DNA of 64,000 nucleotides from Smallanthus sonchifolius (GCA_023525975.1 CM042022.1:66112001-66176000); one strand, 5' to 3'; shown: positions 1 through 11,069, counted from the first letter of the stretch. Notes: generated from the letters alone by a model not told the origin. Translations and numbers: made by a program.

Positions 1-877
1 ATCCAAGATGATATTATTCCCGAACTTACTTCTGATTGAATGACTGATTCTATGGACTCCACTGAAGATGTCACAAAACCTGATTCTAGATCTGACACTG
101 CTCAGACAACGACAACTGAAGAGCCTGTGATGTATAGGTATATAGGCATGACAAAAGAGAAATGGCAAGAGTTGGAAGAAAGTATTACCTACTTCATCGT
201 CATCACCTGTTATTAAGGAAAAGTATGTGAACAAAGATAGGTGTGTTGGTAGGATTATAAGTTGGTTCTTTGATGAAGAAATTAATCTTTTTTCTTTGAA
301 AAGATCTGATGGTGTACAATATTTGAAGCCAAGGTTAAGGTACTTCAATACTTTGCCTAGATGTGAGATGAACAGTCTGGCAACCAAGTGTTTAATCAAT
401 AGATCTAAGCATGGTATTTCTGATGCTATTGCCAAGTTGATTAGGATGGAAGGTGTTCCCGGAAAGTATGAAAAGCTTAAACCACAAAAGGGAAAGAGAA
501 TTAAGAGTGTTGATCCTAAAACTGGTAAGGTGATTTGGAATTACAAGTTTAAACCAGTCAAGGTAGTGAAGAAGATACCTTTGAGGAAAATACCACAAGA
601 CTGTCTTGGTAATATGAAGTGGTGGTATGTGGATGTGAATACTAGAGAAGCAAGGATTGAAGATCAAGATAATAAGGTCATAGCATGTTTCTATGATTCT
701 ATGAATCTTATAAACTTCTCAAAGAAAGACCAACTGATGCTGAAAAGAAAGGATATTATGTTTACAAGTGAATGGCATGAGCATGGATTACAATATAAGT
801 GTGTGTTGGAGATTTGTGTGAAACATGGAGTATACGCAGGGAGCAAATTACCGGAGAAGTGGAAGAGCTCAACATGA
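1..877 (+). pseudogene. Post-pol ORF (aORF) of Cop-0, C-terminal part
   Basis: This is the C-terminal domain of the extra ORF between pol and the polypurine tract in these Copia elements; its function is unknown. The reading begins in frame 1, has a TGA at 37-39, and shifts to frame 2 near 178-185, after which 227-877 is open. Landmarks shared with the Cop-C copy are IISWFxxEE, GVQYLKPR, NRSxxGxxDAIA and KWWYVDVNTREA, then a lysine-rich stretch with LINFSKKDQL. I see no signal peptide or membrane segment. The stop lies 23 bp before the polypurine tract, the place where Sireviruses carry their env-like gene, but nothing here looks like an envelope protein. Confidence 0.75.
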
Positions 878-899
878 AGATAGAAGATCAAGCTATTGT

Positions 900-911
900 C
901 AAGGGGGAGTC
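900..911 (+). promoter_or_regulatory. Polypurine tract of Cop-0
   Basis: CAAGGGGGAGTC lies directly before the LTR start TGTTAGGACAT. The same tract precedes the LTRs of Cop-B, Cop-C, Cop-G and Cop-H, which fixes the LTR starts of the group. Confidence 0.85.
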
Positions 912-1274
912 TGTTAGGACATAGAAGTGTGACAATAGGCCTTGTAATAGTTTAGATCTTATATGTCTATGTTTTTGTAATGTTTTGGTTAAGTTCTGTA
1001 ATAGACGAACTTTGTTAAGTTCGCCTGCATAGCTGAATGTGTCTATAAATAGGAGTTTGCATGTTAGTTTAAAGAGCTTTTGCAATTTGTACTCTAGTTC
1101 TGTAAACTCTGTGTTAGGTGGAAATCAAAGAGAAGATTATTTACATTGTGTTTTGATTGTTATCATTGTGATTGTCTCCTATACACAGTCATGCGTACGG
1201 TTGGATTCCGTACTCCATATCTTTGATACGTCACGTCTCGAGTTAGATCCGTAGAAGACCCGAGTGGACCTACA
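912..1274 (+). repeat. 3' LTR of Cop-0 (363 bp)
   Basis: It runs from TGTTAGGACAT to GGACCTACA. The start matches the Cop-G LTR and the end matches the Cop-B, C, G and H LTRs (GGGACCTACA). It holds one copy of the palindrome described at 1003-1026 and a TATA box. Confidence 0.85.
1003..1050 (+). promoter_or_regulatory. LTR promoter: single dyad motif plus TATA box
   Basis: The core GAACTTTGTTAAGTTC (1007-1022) is an inverted repeat with further pairing outside it (CGAAC/GTTCG). A TATA box, TATAAAT, begins at 1044, 21 bp downstream. Spacing and motif match the Cop-C and Cop-G LTRs. Assignment as a promoter is inferred from position. Confidence 0.7.
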
Positions 1275-2844
1275 GTCTGGAGGTGTTTGTATTCTTGCCT
1301 TAACTCTCAAATCGAGCCATGAATATAAATACGGCTTTGAATGAGGCCAGCTAGGTAGAAGCAATGCACGAAAAGCTAATGTAGTTTGAGAAGCTGAAGG
1401 TATAGGAACTGGTACCCTTACCGCAAGGCAAGTTACACATCGGAACACGCTGGGTATTTTGTAACAAGAAGGATGATAGTGGGGTGATAGTCAGGAATAA
1501 GACACGACTGGTTGTACAAGGTTTTTCTCAGTAGGAAGGAATCGATTATGAAGAAGTGTTCGCACCTATATCACATCTTGAGGCTATAAGAATCTTTTTG
1601 GCCTACACATCTTATATGAATTTCAAAGTTTATCAAATGGATGTGAAGACGACATTTCTGTACGAAAAGGTTCAAGAAGAGATCTACGTGTGTCAACCAC
1701 CGGGGATTGAAGACACAAAACACCCATAGCACGTCTACAAGCTGGATAAAGCTCTGTATGGTTTACATCAAGCACCTCGTGCATTGTATGCCACTCTGAC
1801 AGAGCACCTTCTTGCAAATGGCTACACTTGTGGAGCCATCGATCAGACGCTTTTTCTCAAGAAACTGGGTGATGATCTGGTACTTGTTCAAATCTACATA
1901 GACGACATCATTTTCGGGTCAACAAATGATATTCTATGCAAAGAGTTTGAAAATGTGATGAAGAAGATATTTGAAATGAGTTCAATGGGGGGGGTAGCTT
2001 TCTTCTTAGGGTTGCAAGTTACACAGAATGACGATGGTATCCTATTCCATCAGGAAAAGTATGTTAATGACATATTAGTCAAGTTTAACTTCGTTGGCTC
2101 CAAGCCGGCCTAGACTCCCATGGCGACTTGACCTGTTCGTACCCCATATATAGGTGAACCAGGGATTGAACCACATCTCTATAGGTCAATGATTGGCTCG
2201 TTGATGTACCTGACTGCCAGCCGTCCAGACATCATGATTGCGGTTTGTCAGTGTGCAAGATACCAGGCTAATCCTAAACTCTCACACCTTAATGATGTTA
2301 AATGAATATTTAAATATTTGAAGGGCAAGCCTCGGCTTGGTTTTTGGTATCCTAAAGACTCGGAATTTAAATTGTTTGCTTTATAGACAGTGATCATGGA
2401 GGATGTAATCTGGACAGAAAATCAACAACTGGGGGATGCTAGTTTATTGGGAAGCGGTTAGTGTCATGATAGTGCAAGAAACATACCACCGTTTCGACCT
2501 CTACTGCCGAAGCTGAACATGTCGACGCGTCTGCATGTTGTTCTCAGGTCATCTGTTTGCAACAACAATTGCTGGACTACGGTTTGAATTTCATCGACTC
2601 TCCTATTTTCTGTGATAATGAAGCGTCTTTGCAGATTTTTAACATGGTTAAACACTCTAAAACCAAACACATAGAAATTAGGGTGCGTCACATTCGTGAT
2701 TGTTTTGAAAGGAAGCTCATGCATCTTGAGCAGGTTTCTACTGATAATAATGTTGCTAATGTTGATGATATTTTTACGAAAGCTTTTGATTTGGCCAGGT
2801 TTAATTATCAGCTTGAATGTCTGAAAATGATTTCTTTTGACTAA
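1275..2844 (+). pseudogene. Copia reverse transcriptase and RNase H of Cop-A (decayed)
   Basis: This is the C-terminal part of a Ty1/Copia polyprotein that would copy the element RNA into DNA. Readable RT blocks are TRLVVQGFSQ, YQMDVKTTFLY, ALYGLHQAPRA and the catalytic YIDDIIFGS (1895-1921), followed by FFLGLQV and SLMYLTASRPDI. RNase H is readable from about 2557: DSPIFCDNEASL, KTKHIEIRVRHIRD and DDIFTKAFD near the end. Several stops and frameshifts (for example near 1533, 1728, 2112, 2138 and in 2300-2560) rule out a product. The two longest open parts are 1784-2113 and 2557-2844. Confidence 0.9.
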
Positions 2845-4134
2845 AGTGTCACAGGTTTGGTCACCAAAAACATTTTTGTTGTTTTTCTTATTTAAATATT
2901 TTTTTTGTTTTGTCTATGTTAAAAAGCTAAAGTTTAGGGGAAGAAATTTCCTAAAACACTAAAAATATTTTATGTTGAGTCTTGTGTCTTTCAAAATCAA
3001 AATTACAAAAAGTATTTCATTTTCTGTCATGCTTTATAGTTCAAAAAAATGAGAACTGTCTGTTAGGAAATGATAGTGCATCATTTTAGAGCTAGATTAT
3101 CATATGTAAGGCCTATAGTTGAAAGGATTATGATCTACGTGTTATATGTTGATAAGCTCAGCTTTACCTATAAAGATGCATGATAGTGTTTTACATGAAC
3201 ATTAAGATCATGTCATAAGTGGGGAACACCTTATAGATTAGTGCAATAGTTACTTCCTGTTAATAATTGAGCACTTAAACATAACGGTTGAAGAACTGTG
3301 GAAAAACACACTTAATTAGGCTTGCACAAGCTGACACCCTTCGCAAAGGGGTTGCGAGTTGACTACATAAGTCTTATCTTTATCCAAGTACATCATTGTC
3401 TTTGACTGAAATCTCATGAACCTCTTCACTTACTACACATGCATGTCTTTGACTGTTATGTGTGAACATAGACCTGGAGATCTCATCATCACACATAAGG
3501 TGATCATCTCCTGTGTTATGTGTGAACATTGAACTGGAGCCCTCATCACCTTACTAAAAATACCATGAGCAAGGGAAAGTTTACCTGTTGATTCGTGGGG
3601 TCCATTAAGTTCATCAAGAATTACACCTTAATTCAATTAAATCTACACAGGTTTCTAAGATATGAATGTGGGACCCACTAAGTCATAAAAAACATTACGC
3701 AAAACATGATAAACATATTCACTAGATGATTGTCAACTAACGTATAAAAGCTTGAGTTTAGAAGGATAACAATACTGGCAATCATCTAGACCTATCTAAA
3801 TAGATGAACGGCTGATAAGTATGCTTTAGTCTGCCTTAGAATGATATGATCCCATAACATAACTTCTCTAAAAAATAGTGTGTTTCAATAAGTTAGTTAG
3901 ATTTTACTCTTTGTCTTGATACTTTTGAAAAGGAACAAGAAGATTTTGTTTTTTTTTTGTTTCTGGTTTTATTTTTATTTTTATCTTTGTTTTTTTTTTT
4001 TTTTTTTTTTTATCTTTTGTGTATTTATAAAATGACCCTTCTTGTACGACCAAATTATCCCAAGGAGAATTTTACAAAAGTTTTGTGTGATAAATGGAAA
4101 TGGTTTCAAGTTTTGAACAAGGAAAAAGTTCTCT

Positions 4135-4182
4135 CCGAGAACTTAAACTTCTTGGACCGAGAAGTTTGTGTGCCTATATAAA
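4135..4182 (+). promoter_or_regulatory. Possible internal promoter upstream of aORF-A
   Basis: CGAGAACTT and CCGAGAAGTT half sites (4136-4175), the same motif as in the Cop-A LTR, are followed by TATATAAA at 4175-4182, about 450 bp before the aORF start codon. This imitates the palindrome-then-TATA order of the LTRs. Promoter activity is inference. Confidence 0.35.
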
Positions 4183-4495
4183 CTCTTGAAGTTCACGGTG
4201 GTTGGGACCACTACCTACCGAGAACATCAGCATTTCCTTTCTGTACCTTCTTCCGAGAACTTGATTTCTTTGACCTTTGCTTGAATTGCTGCTAAGTGTT
4301 TGTTATAGGAAATCTTACGAGATCTAAGGTATAGATTTGGACCTCTTTTGTGGACATTTGGGTGGAGTTTTGACCAAAACAGACCCGAGATACCGCTTAA
4401 CCTAAAATTGATTGGCCACTTTGCGACTATAAATTTGGCCCTTAATCCCAGTTTAGACTTAGATTAAGTCAATTTCAAGGTTCTCGGACTTCCCA

Positions 4496-4516
4496 AAGTT
4501 CTCGGCCCGAGAACTT
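4496..4516 (+). repeat. Perfect 21-nt palindrome, also present in the Cop-A LTR
   Basis: Arms AAGTTCTCGG and CCGAGAACTT surround a single C. An identical 21-mer is at 11212-11232 in the 3' LTR of the same element. More half sites (GCGAGAACTT, ACGAGAACTT) follow up to about 4567, just before the aORF start at 4633. Confidence 0.85.
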
Positions 4517-4632
4517 AGTCTCCTGCGAGAACTTACCCTATGCAAGTACTTGTGCTTACGAGAACTTTGAGCCGAAGACTTGGACTTGTCATTTTTGGTG
4601 TTTGTGTCTAACTTTTTTTGTTATGTGCAAAT

Positions 4633-6295
4633 ATGGCGTACTTAAAATTTTTCAAAGATGACAACGAGTCTGCATACTTAGAGGATCCGCCACAGCACCA
4701 TAGCACATTTCAATCAATGATTGTGGGGTTACGGGCATCCAGATTTTAGTATGCTATATCCAAGCAGCCAGAGATCTATGAGAGTTTCATTCGAGTTTTT
4801 TGGAGCTATGCTGACTTGGTCACGGAAAACCAAGTGGAGGGAATTGGTGGAACCGTTTCTCGAAAAAGGATAGTAATCAATGAGACAACTGTCAAAGAAA
4901 GCTTAAACTTTGGAGATGAAGCTGCTTATCCATCAGATTTTTCTAAAGATATAATGAGAGAAACCTTTGATAGAATGAGTTATGAAGGAGGATTACCATA
5001 TGTTGAGAAGAGATTGTTGCCGTCGTATTGGATATACTTGGCACATGTAGTTAATCAATGCATCTTAGGAGGAAATGGCGGATACGATGAGTTGAATGCA
5101 AGCGCGACTTCTGTTGTTTACGCATTAGTGACAAGGGAGAACTTTAATTTTTCAACAGTTGTGTTTGATGAAATGAAGTGCAATCTAGCTGGAAAAAAGA
5201 AGGCAGTGTTTTTGATGTATCCTCGATTTTTACAGATCATAATTAACCAAAATCATGTTGAACTGGTTCCGACACCAGGGATGTTGTTTATTAAATCAAT
5301 GGATAAGAACATTTTCTCTTATATGGTCATGAACAAAGGGGGTCACCTTTTGAACTTAACTCCCATGGAAAAGTTTGGGGTATTTCCAGAGACAAATAGG
5401 GTGCCCGCACAATAACACCAACAACAACAACTACAGCAGCAACAACAACAACTGCAGCCACGTCGTCGACGTAGGCGTGAGCCTCAACGGGTTTACGTAA
5501 AAGAGCCAGTTGAAAATATTCAAGGTGAGGCTCTAGATATAAATATTCAAGTTCCCATGCATGAGCCAGTTGTTCCTCAAGTTGAACTGGCAGATGAAGA
5601 TGAATTAATCTTCAATATCAGGGGGCATTTTATGTGGAAGACATGGATTATATGGATGGCCTTAATCTAGCAGATCTCCACTTCGATTCAGAAACTGAAA
5701 GTCTTGCTGAAGGAGCTGAGATTGTGAAGAAAGTGGATGAAGGTGATGAGGATATAGAAGGAGACTCTAAAGGTGAAGAGTTTGATACATCCGAAACTAA
5801 GACCATTAGTGACCCTGAAGAAATACCAATCAATAAATATCACAGATTCTTACTTATAAAGAAAAAGGCAACTGGGAAACCTCCTCTCACTACCTCCTCT
5901 TGACATTCTAGTGATACTTCCGATGAAGATTATGATGCCATGATGATCTTAATCAGCGGAAGAGAACCAAAGTATCTGAAGAACCCAAAAAGACAAATGT
6001 TCCAGTCGTACCACCACCCTTCACTCAACGATAAGACAAAGGCAAGGCAAAAGGTTGATAGTCAGCCTGAGCCAGTTGATATTGATGCCCTGCAACAACG
6101 AGTATTCTTTCTTTAACATGACTCGGTTGCCAAGGAGACTAAGATCAAGAGACTCACTGATGAGTCTCAAGCCAAAGATAAAAAGATTGAGGATCTCCGA
6201 ATGATAATTAACATTCAAAGTGGTTAGATAAAGAGTATAAAAGAAAATATGCTATTTATGCGTAAAGAGGTACAAAAGCTGAAAGGGAAGAAAGA
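4633..6295 (+). pseudogene. Post-pol ORF (aORF) of Cop-A, N-terminal and middle part
   Basis: The likely start is the ATG at 4633. The first 260 codons form the N-terminal domain: a segment ending in VFWSYADLV, the INETTVKESLNFGD block, a hydrophobic stretch around YWIYLAHVVNQC, then FNFSTVVFDEM and the family signature FLMYPRFLQIII (5212-5247). One TAG (4747-4749) and a stop at 5413-5415 interrupt it. A Gln-rich tract (CAA/CAG repeats, 5418-5459), an Arg-rich patch and a frameshift near 5625 follow. Then come a very acidic stretch (5634-5903) and a Lys/Glu-rich segment with coiled-coil character (about 6110-6290). Gyp-F interrupts it at 6296. Function unknown; homologues are in Cop-B, C, H, I and 0. 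Confidence 0.75.
6291..6295. repeat. Target-site duplication of Gyp-F, left copy (AAAGA)
   Basis: AAAGA directly precedes the 5' LTR start TGAAACACCC. The right copy is at 9748-9752, directly after the LTR end GGGTGTGACA. A 5-bp duplication is typical for Gypsy integrases. Confidence 0.9.
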
Positions 6296-7772
6296 TGAAA
6301 CACCCAGATAATTCCCAATTTTTTTAGGCGCTAGAAGTATTCAAAGGAAAAGCCCAAGGGGGTATAAGTGTAGACCTCCAAACTTCAAGGGCTAAAAATG
6401 ACAAATTTGGAAAAATAGCGTGTGACGGACCGTCACCAAGCTATAACGGTCTGATACGCTCATGATGGACAGTCACCATCTCATGACGGTCCGTGCTGCC
6501 AATACCAGAAGCGGTTTAGGGTTTCTGACACGTGTCCAGTGACTCAGCTTCGTGACGGACCGTCACCATCTCGTAACGGTTTGTTAGGTGGTCCCAAAGT
6601 GCGTAGCCGCCAAGCAAAACCATGACGGACCGTCACACATGGTAACGGTATGTCACAACCCTGGAATTTTCCCTATAATTACTTGATCAATCCCAACACT
6701 TTTTCACACACTTCACACTTTCCATAACACACACACTCTGGTGATTCCATTCCCGAGCCGTAGTTCACGTACGAGAGTCCGGTTTCAAGCAAAACGTCCA
6801 CAAATTGTCGTATATAGTACCAAGGTAAGGTTTCCGAACACCTTGAAGTTTCTTTGTGTAAACCTAAGATAGGGATATTGATTATGATAATGTCTGATAT
6901 GATTTAGGGTTCTATTGAGGTGTTTATTGTTATATTATTTCATATGGAGGTTCTGCTTGAGGTGAGTTCCTCTGAACTATGCTCTATAAAATATTTTGTA
7001 AATGATTTTTGATCTGAGATCCCAATATCATCCATGCATATATCCCATGAATAAGTACTTATTATGGCCACGATTTGGGGGGACTGACGGGCGAAAACTG
7101 GTCCTCTCGTTTTGGCCGGACTTGTATCCGGAAGCCAGGGAGTCGCCCGTATATATGTATGTTGTAGATTCAGAATCCATGTGAGGTTACTAGATAATGG
7201 ATTGGGAGGGATGATTATTAGACCCAGACCAGAGTAAAGCTGAGGTCCTGGGGTATTCTTCTATTGATGATACAACTTGTGAAAATATGATTTTGTTTAT
7301 GAATTCACCAGCGTTATGCTGATACAAAATGTTTTAAAATGTTTTTGAGCATAGGTGACCACTAGCTGTTAGTTGGCATTCCAGGAGGTGTACATGTGTT
7401 TTGAGATAGGGAACACTAAGGGCAGGTTCTTGAGTAACCATAAGGCTTGGGTGGATGGCACGTTCTCCGTGAACTATAAGTCGAGGGTTATATGTTGTAT
7501 TTACCAGACAGTCCTTATTGTAATACTATGTTATATATATGAAATGAAATAGTTATGTCTTTTAAGTTTTCCGCTATGTGTTTTTAGTATCAACGTCACA
7601 GTAACTAGAAGGCGACTTTTTGACCAGTATGTAGTTATTTGACAAACGGAATGTTCAGTCTAAGGAAAGAGCGGTGTATAAATCTGTCCTAGACTCGTAG
7701 TTCTTTCCTGTGAACATTTCTGTTGTAGGTACTACTCTGGTTAAATAACTATCCTGTATTACGGGTGTGACA
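6296..7772 (+). repeat. 5' LTR of Gyp-F (1477 bp)
   Basis: TGAAACACCC...GGGTGTGACA. Its last 775 bp or so are repeated at 8977-9747 with scattered differences. The U3 part carries the palindrome cluster at 6422-6650. Confidence 0.9.
6422..6650 (+). promoter_or_regulatory. Cluster of GTGACGG-A-CCGTCAC palindromes in the Gyp-F U3
   Basis: Perfect 15-mers lie at 6422-6436 and 6552-6566, with near-copies at 6463-6475 and 6622-6636. Each is followed 20-25 bp later by a degenerate TAACGGT-type half site (about 6444, 6483, 6573, 6642). A TATA-like CCCTATAATTA begins near 6670. Seven-base arms round one base suit a dimeric protein site or a short hairpin; the role is inferred. Confidence 0.6.
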
Positions 7773-7790
7773 AGTTGGTATCAGAGCCGC
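7773..7790 (+). promoter_or_regulatory. Primer binding site of Gyp-F (initiator tRNA-Met)
   Basis: TGGTATCAGAGC at 7776-7787, three bases after the LTR end, is the standard complement of the 3' end of initiator tRNA-Met. Confidence 0.9.
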
Positions 7791-8035
7791 AGTTTAAGGG
7801 ATTTAGATACTAATAGGAAAGATTAGTATCTAGACTTAAACTAAGAGCTCTAATTATAGTTGGAATGCTATATGATATAGGTTAATATGTTGGTTATCAT
7901 TATGAGTATAACAGGAAATATCGAGAAAACAAATATTAATTACATTCTTGGCCAAATGTCTTTAATTTCAGATTTTCTGGATCATAATCGGTTATACAAA
8001 TTCTGATATCATACATCTGTGTGTATAGGTAACAA

Positions 8036-8960
8036 TGGTCAGAAGAGACAGAGGTAGAAGAGCAAGTCATACTCCGGTTACTAGGTCTCGTAGGTAGATT
8101 GAGAATAACACCAATACTAACGATCATCATGAAATGAATAAAAATAACAATAACAATAACAAAAATCCTCATGCTGAAGAGGTAGTTATGTCTGAGTCCC
8201 AATTCCAAGATGTTGTGGCTAGTGAGGTAACGAAGGCACTGAGAACAACGTTACCCGGATTACTAGATGAAGTCCTCACAAGAAGGATGGGTACTGGAAC
8301 TGCTGGAGGAGGAACCAACAACAATGGAGGTACAAACGGAAATGCCAATACCAGTTCTGTAACTAGAACTGAGAATCATGAAGGATGCAATTACAAATCC
8401 TTCAGAGGATGCAAAACCAAGTCGTTCGATGTCAAAAAAAGGAGCCATTGATGCTACTCAATGGATTACCAAGATGGAAGCGGTTATCAAGTTTAGTGAG
8501 TGCAGGAATGATCAGGCAGTTAAGTTTGCTGCCAATTCTCTAGAAACCACAGCATTGGATTGGTGGGAGTCGGTAAAACAAGCCAGAGGAGAGCAGGCCG
8601 TGGATAACATGAAATGGAACGAGTTCAAGGAACTGGTTCTACAACGAGTCCTCAAAACGAAGTTGATAAAATAGAGGAAGAGTTTCAGCATCTGGAGGCT
8701 GGAACTATGATGCATCTGGAGTATGCGACTAAGTTTGATGAAATGTCAAAATTGGTGACACATCTGGTGACACCTGAGTCCCGAAGAATCAAACACTATA
8801 TTCGGGGGTTACCATTAAAGGTGCGTACCTTATTACCTTCCATCAGTTTTCATTCAGCTCTAACGGACAGAAGCCAAAATTCGGATTATGGAGAAAATCC
8901 ATGTTATAATCTTTAATATTATCAGGGACTACCTGAAATCCCTTACAAAAATAATCTTGT
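8036..8960 (+). pseudogene. Gyp-F gag (capsid part, frameshifted)
   Basis: Gag would form the virus-like particle. The reading opens at the ATG at 8036, is Arg-rich, has a stop near 8096 and then an Asn-rich low-complexity stretch. The segment FQDVVASEVTKAL...LLDEVLTRR precedes a frameshift near 8400. The frame at 8378-8674 holds the Retrotrans_gag core: ATQWITKMEAVIKFSEC, then ALDWWESV and WNEFKELVL. A second shift near 8660 leads to 8614-8916, with EEFQHLEAG, YATKFDEMSKLV and YIRGLPLKVR. It ends at the deletion junction near 8960, so zinc knuckle, protease and pol are missing. Confidence 0.85.
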
Positions 8961-8976
8961 TCCTGAAGGAGAAGAA

Positions 8977-9747
8977 AGAGATTTTTTATCTGAGATCCCA
9001 ATATCATCCGTGCATATATCCCATGAATAAGTACTTATTATGGCCATGTTTGGGGGGACTGACGGACGAGAACTGATCCTCTCGTATTTGGCCGGACTTG
9101 TATCCGGAAGCCATGGAGTCATCCGTATATATGTATGTTGTAGATTCAAAATCCAGGTGAGGTTACTGGATGATGGATTGGGAGGGATGATTATTAGACC
9201 TAGAGCCGAGTAAAGCTGAGGTCCTGGGTATTCTTCTATCGATGATACAACTTATGAAAATATGATTTTCTTTATGAACTCACTAGGGTTATACTGATCA
9301 AAAATGTTTTCAAATGTGTTTTGAGCACAGTTGACCACTAGCTGTTAGTTGGCATTCGAGGAGGTGTACAGGTGTTTTGAGATAGGGATGATTGAGGGCA
9401 GGTTCTTGTGTAACCATAAGGCCAGAGTGGATGGCACGTTCTCCGTGAATTATAAGTCAAGGGTTATACGTTGTATTTACTAGTCAGCCCTTATTGTAAA
9501 ACTCTGTTATATATATGAAATTAAATAGTTATGTCTTTTAAGTCTTCCGCTATGTGTTTTGGTATCAACGTCACAGTAACTAGAAGGCGACTTTCTTACT
9601 AGTATGTAGTTATCTGACAAACGGAATGTTCTGTCTAAGGAAAGATCGGTGTATAAATCTCTCCTAGACCCGTCGTTCTTTCCTGGGAACATCTCTGTTG
9701 GAGGTACTACTTTGGTTAGATAACTATCCTTTGTTACGGGTGTGACA
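8977..9747 (+). repeat. 3' LTR of Gyp-F, 5'-truncated
   Basis: Homologous to about 6999-7772 of the 5' LTR, starting at the TTATCTGAGATCCC segment and ending GGGTGTGACA at 9747. The U3 palindromes are not included. AAAGA follows. Confidence 0.9.
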
Positions 9748-9752
9748 AAAGA

Positions 9753-11038
9753 TAAAAAAGAAGAAAAAGAGATATGACAGTTGTAGTGGTGACGATGGTA
9801 AAGGTGATGATGGTGACGATGGAAATGATGGAAATGGCAATGGTGGTTGTGGTGATAAAGGTAAGGACAAATAGGAGGAACATATTAAGGACGAAGGTGA
9901 TCAGGAAGACTTATCCAAAGCTATTGTTCCATATGAACCTGTTTCGAAAGAATCATCTGGAGCCAAACAGTCTGAAAATGACTTGTCATTCGAATTTGAA
10001 CAAGAATTAGATGAAGACATGGCCAAAGCTAGTATGTTCTTTTCATTTGATAATGTTTTAACTATACACAATGCTATGAATATGGGGGAGTCGAAAACAA
10101 AGGATGCAGAAATTAACATAGATGCTGATGTGTCCACCTCTCCTATATATCTTAATGTTATGGGAAAGGAAATTACTGACTTTAACAGCGACTTATTCGC
10201 CGAAGGTAATTCTCCTCCCATTGTGGAGTCTTCTACTGATCCTGATGTGGAATCCACTAATATTCCCGAGTAGGCAGCATCTTCTACACCTATTGAACAA
10301 AATATATTTGTAGAAGAAAAGAAGAAATGGTTTAAATTTATCCCTCCACAGACAGTCCACTACATAACAGCTTCAGAGGAAGTCAGTTATCAGAAGAACA
10401 ATCATTCACTCATACGGAGTTGGATGTTCGACGATAAAAAGAACCTATTTATGATAAAGAGGGAAAACAACATAAATGAATACTATCAGAACCCTCATAA
10501 CGTCAAAAATATACCAAGATATAACCTTTGCAGGTTAAACAATGCTCCATTCTATAATCCAGATAAAGTTGGTGCTGCTCAGTCATTCGGTACATTCCTT
10601 GACAATGAATGCTTGAGAGGTTTTCCGAATCTAAAGCCACCGCAGCCGAAGAGAAAGAAATCTTGGATAATGCTTGATCCTATGACAAAGAAGCCGCTGA
10701 TTATGGAAATCTATCCTCCACTGAATACAATGAAGTTTGTTCCAGTTCATATAAGCTTACCTGATGATACTCAAAAGCAACTAGACTACTGGTCGGGTAG
10801 TCCTGTAACTGGGTATCTTAAAATTAACTGCACTTATAAAGAATTCACAATTACTGATCCTATGGATTTGCTAAACTTTGGGAAGGAAGATATGCTTAGG
10901 CTATCACAAAAGAGGTTGATAGTGCCAGAGTCCAATGAAAAAGAGACAAAGCCGTTCGTAAAGGTTTTGGGGACTACACTTGTTCAAGGCCTCTATGCGG
11001 GAGGTGGTGATCACTATGTCGATATCGAAATAATTTGA
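9753..11038 (+). pseudogene. Post-pol ORF (aORF) of Cop-A, C-terminal part
   Basis: This continues the ORF interrupted at 6296. A Lys-run frameshift near 9755 and a Gly/Asp-rich tract come first, then an acidic segment (SFEFEQELDEDM). From 9983 one frame is open to 11038 with a single TAG at 10271-10273. The C-terminal domain begins about 10310 (KKWFKF) and has SWMFDDKKNLFMIKR, YNLCRLNNAPF, DYWSGSPVTGYLKI and LLNFGKEDMLRLS. These line up with SWFYEEEFNL..., YLNSLQRCEVNGL and LINLLKKDQLAL in Cop-C, so this is the most diverged copy of the domain. The stop is about 20 bp before the polypurine tract. Confidence 0.75.
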
Positions 11039-11057
11039 ATGCTTTGAGTTCATCATC

Positions 11058-11069
11058 CTAGGGGGATAT
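11058..11069 (+). promoter_or_regulatory. Polypurine tract of Cop-A
   Basis: CTAGGGGGATAT directly before the LTR start TGTAAGGACC. It differs from the CAAGGGGGAGT tract of the other Copia families here. Confidence 0.75.

Larger units (their letters stand above)
1..1274 (+). mobile_element. Cop-0: right end of a Sirevirus-like Copia element
   Basis: Only the 3' end of this element is in the window: the C-terminal half of a post-pol ORF, a polypurine tract and the 3' LTR. Directly after the LTR end the reverse transcriptase reading of another Copia element (Cop-A) begins, so Cop-0 is the younger insertion, sitting inside the pol of Cop-A. Its left end is outside the window, so no target-site duplication can be tested. 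Confidence 0.8.
2845..4632 (+). other. Non-coding spacer between pol and aORF of Cop-A
   Basis: No coding sequence is readable. It contains a diverged direct repeat around TGTGTTATGTGTGAACAT (about 3458 and 3515), a run of 22 T (3990-4011), and from about 4130 onward repeated CGAGAACTT half sites and their inverted copies. A purine-rich AGTTTAGGGGAAG occurs near 2931. A comparable long spacer separates pol and aORF in the other Copia elements here. Confidence 0.65.
6296..9747 (+). mobile_element. Gyp-F: internally deleted Gypsy element nested in aORF-A
   Basis: It has a full 5' LTR (6296-7772), an iMet primer binding site, a broken gag and the last part of a 3' LTR (about 8977-9747). One deletion has removed the end of gag, all of pol, the polypurine tract and the start of the 3' LTR. 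The flanking AAAGA copies show it arrived as a normal integration and lost its centre later. Confidence 0.9.

Noticed and set aside
3990..4011. Poly-T run as the tail of a processed pseudogene or LINE on the minus strand
   Set aside because: No coding sequence of a host gene or LINE adjoins it, and no flanking duplication was found.
4633..6295. aORF as a retroviral-type envelope gene
   Set aside because: Position fits the Sirevirus env-like ORF, but no signal peptide, no transmembrane segment and no furin-like site could be seen in any of the six copies.
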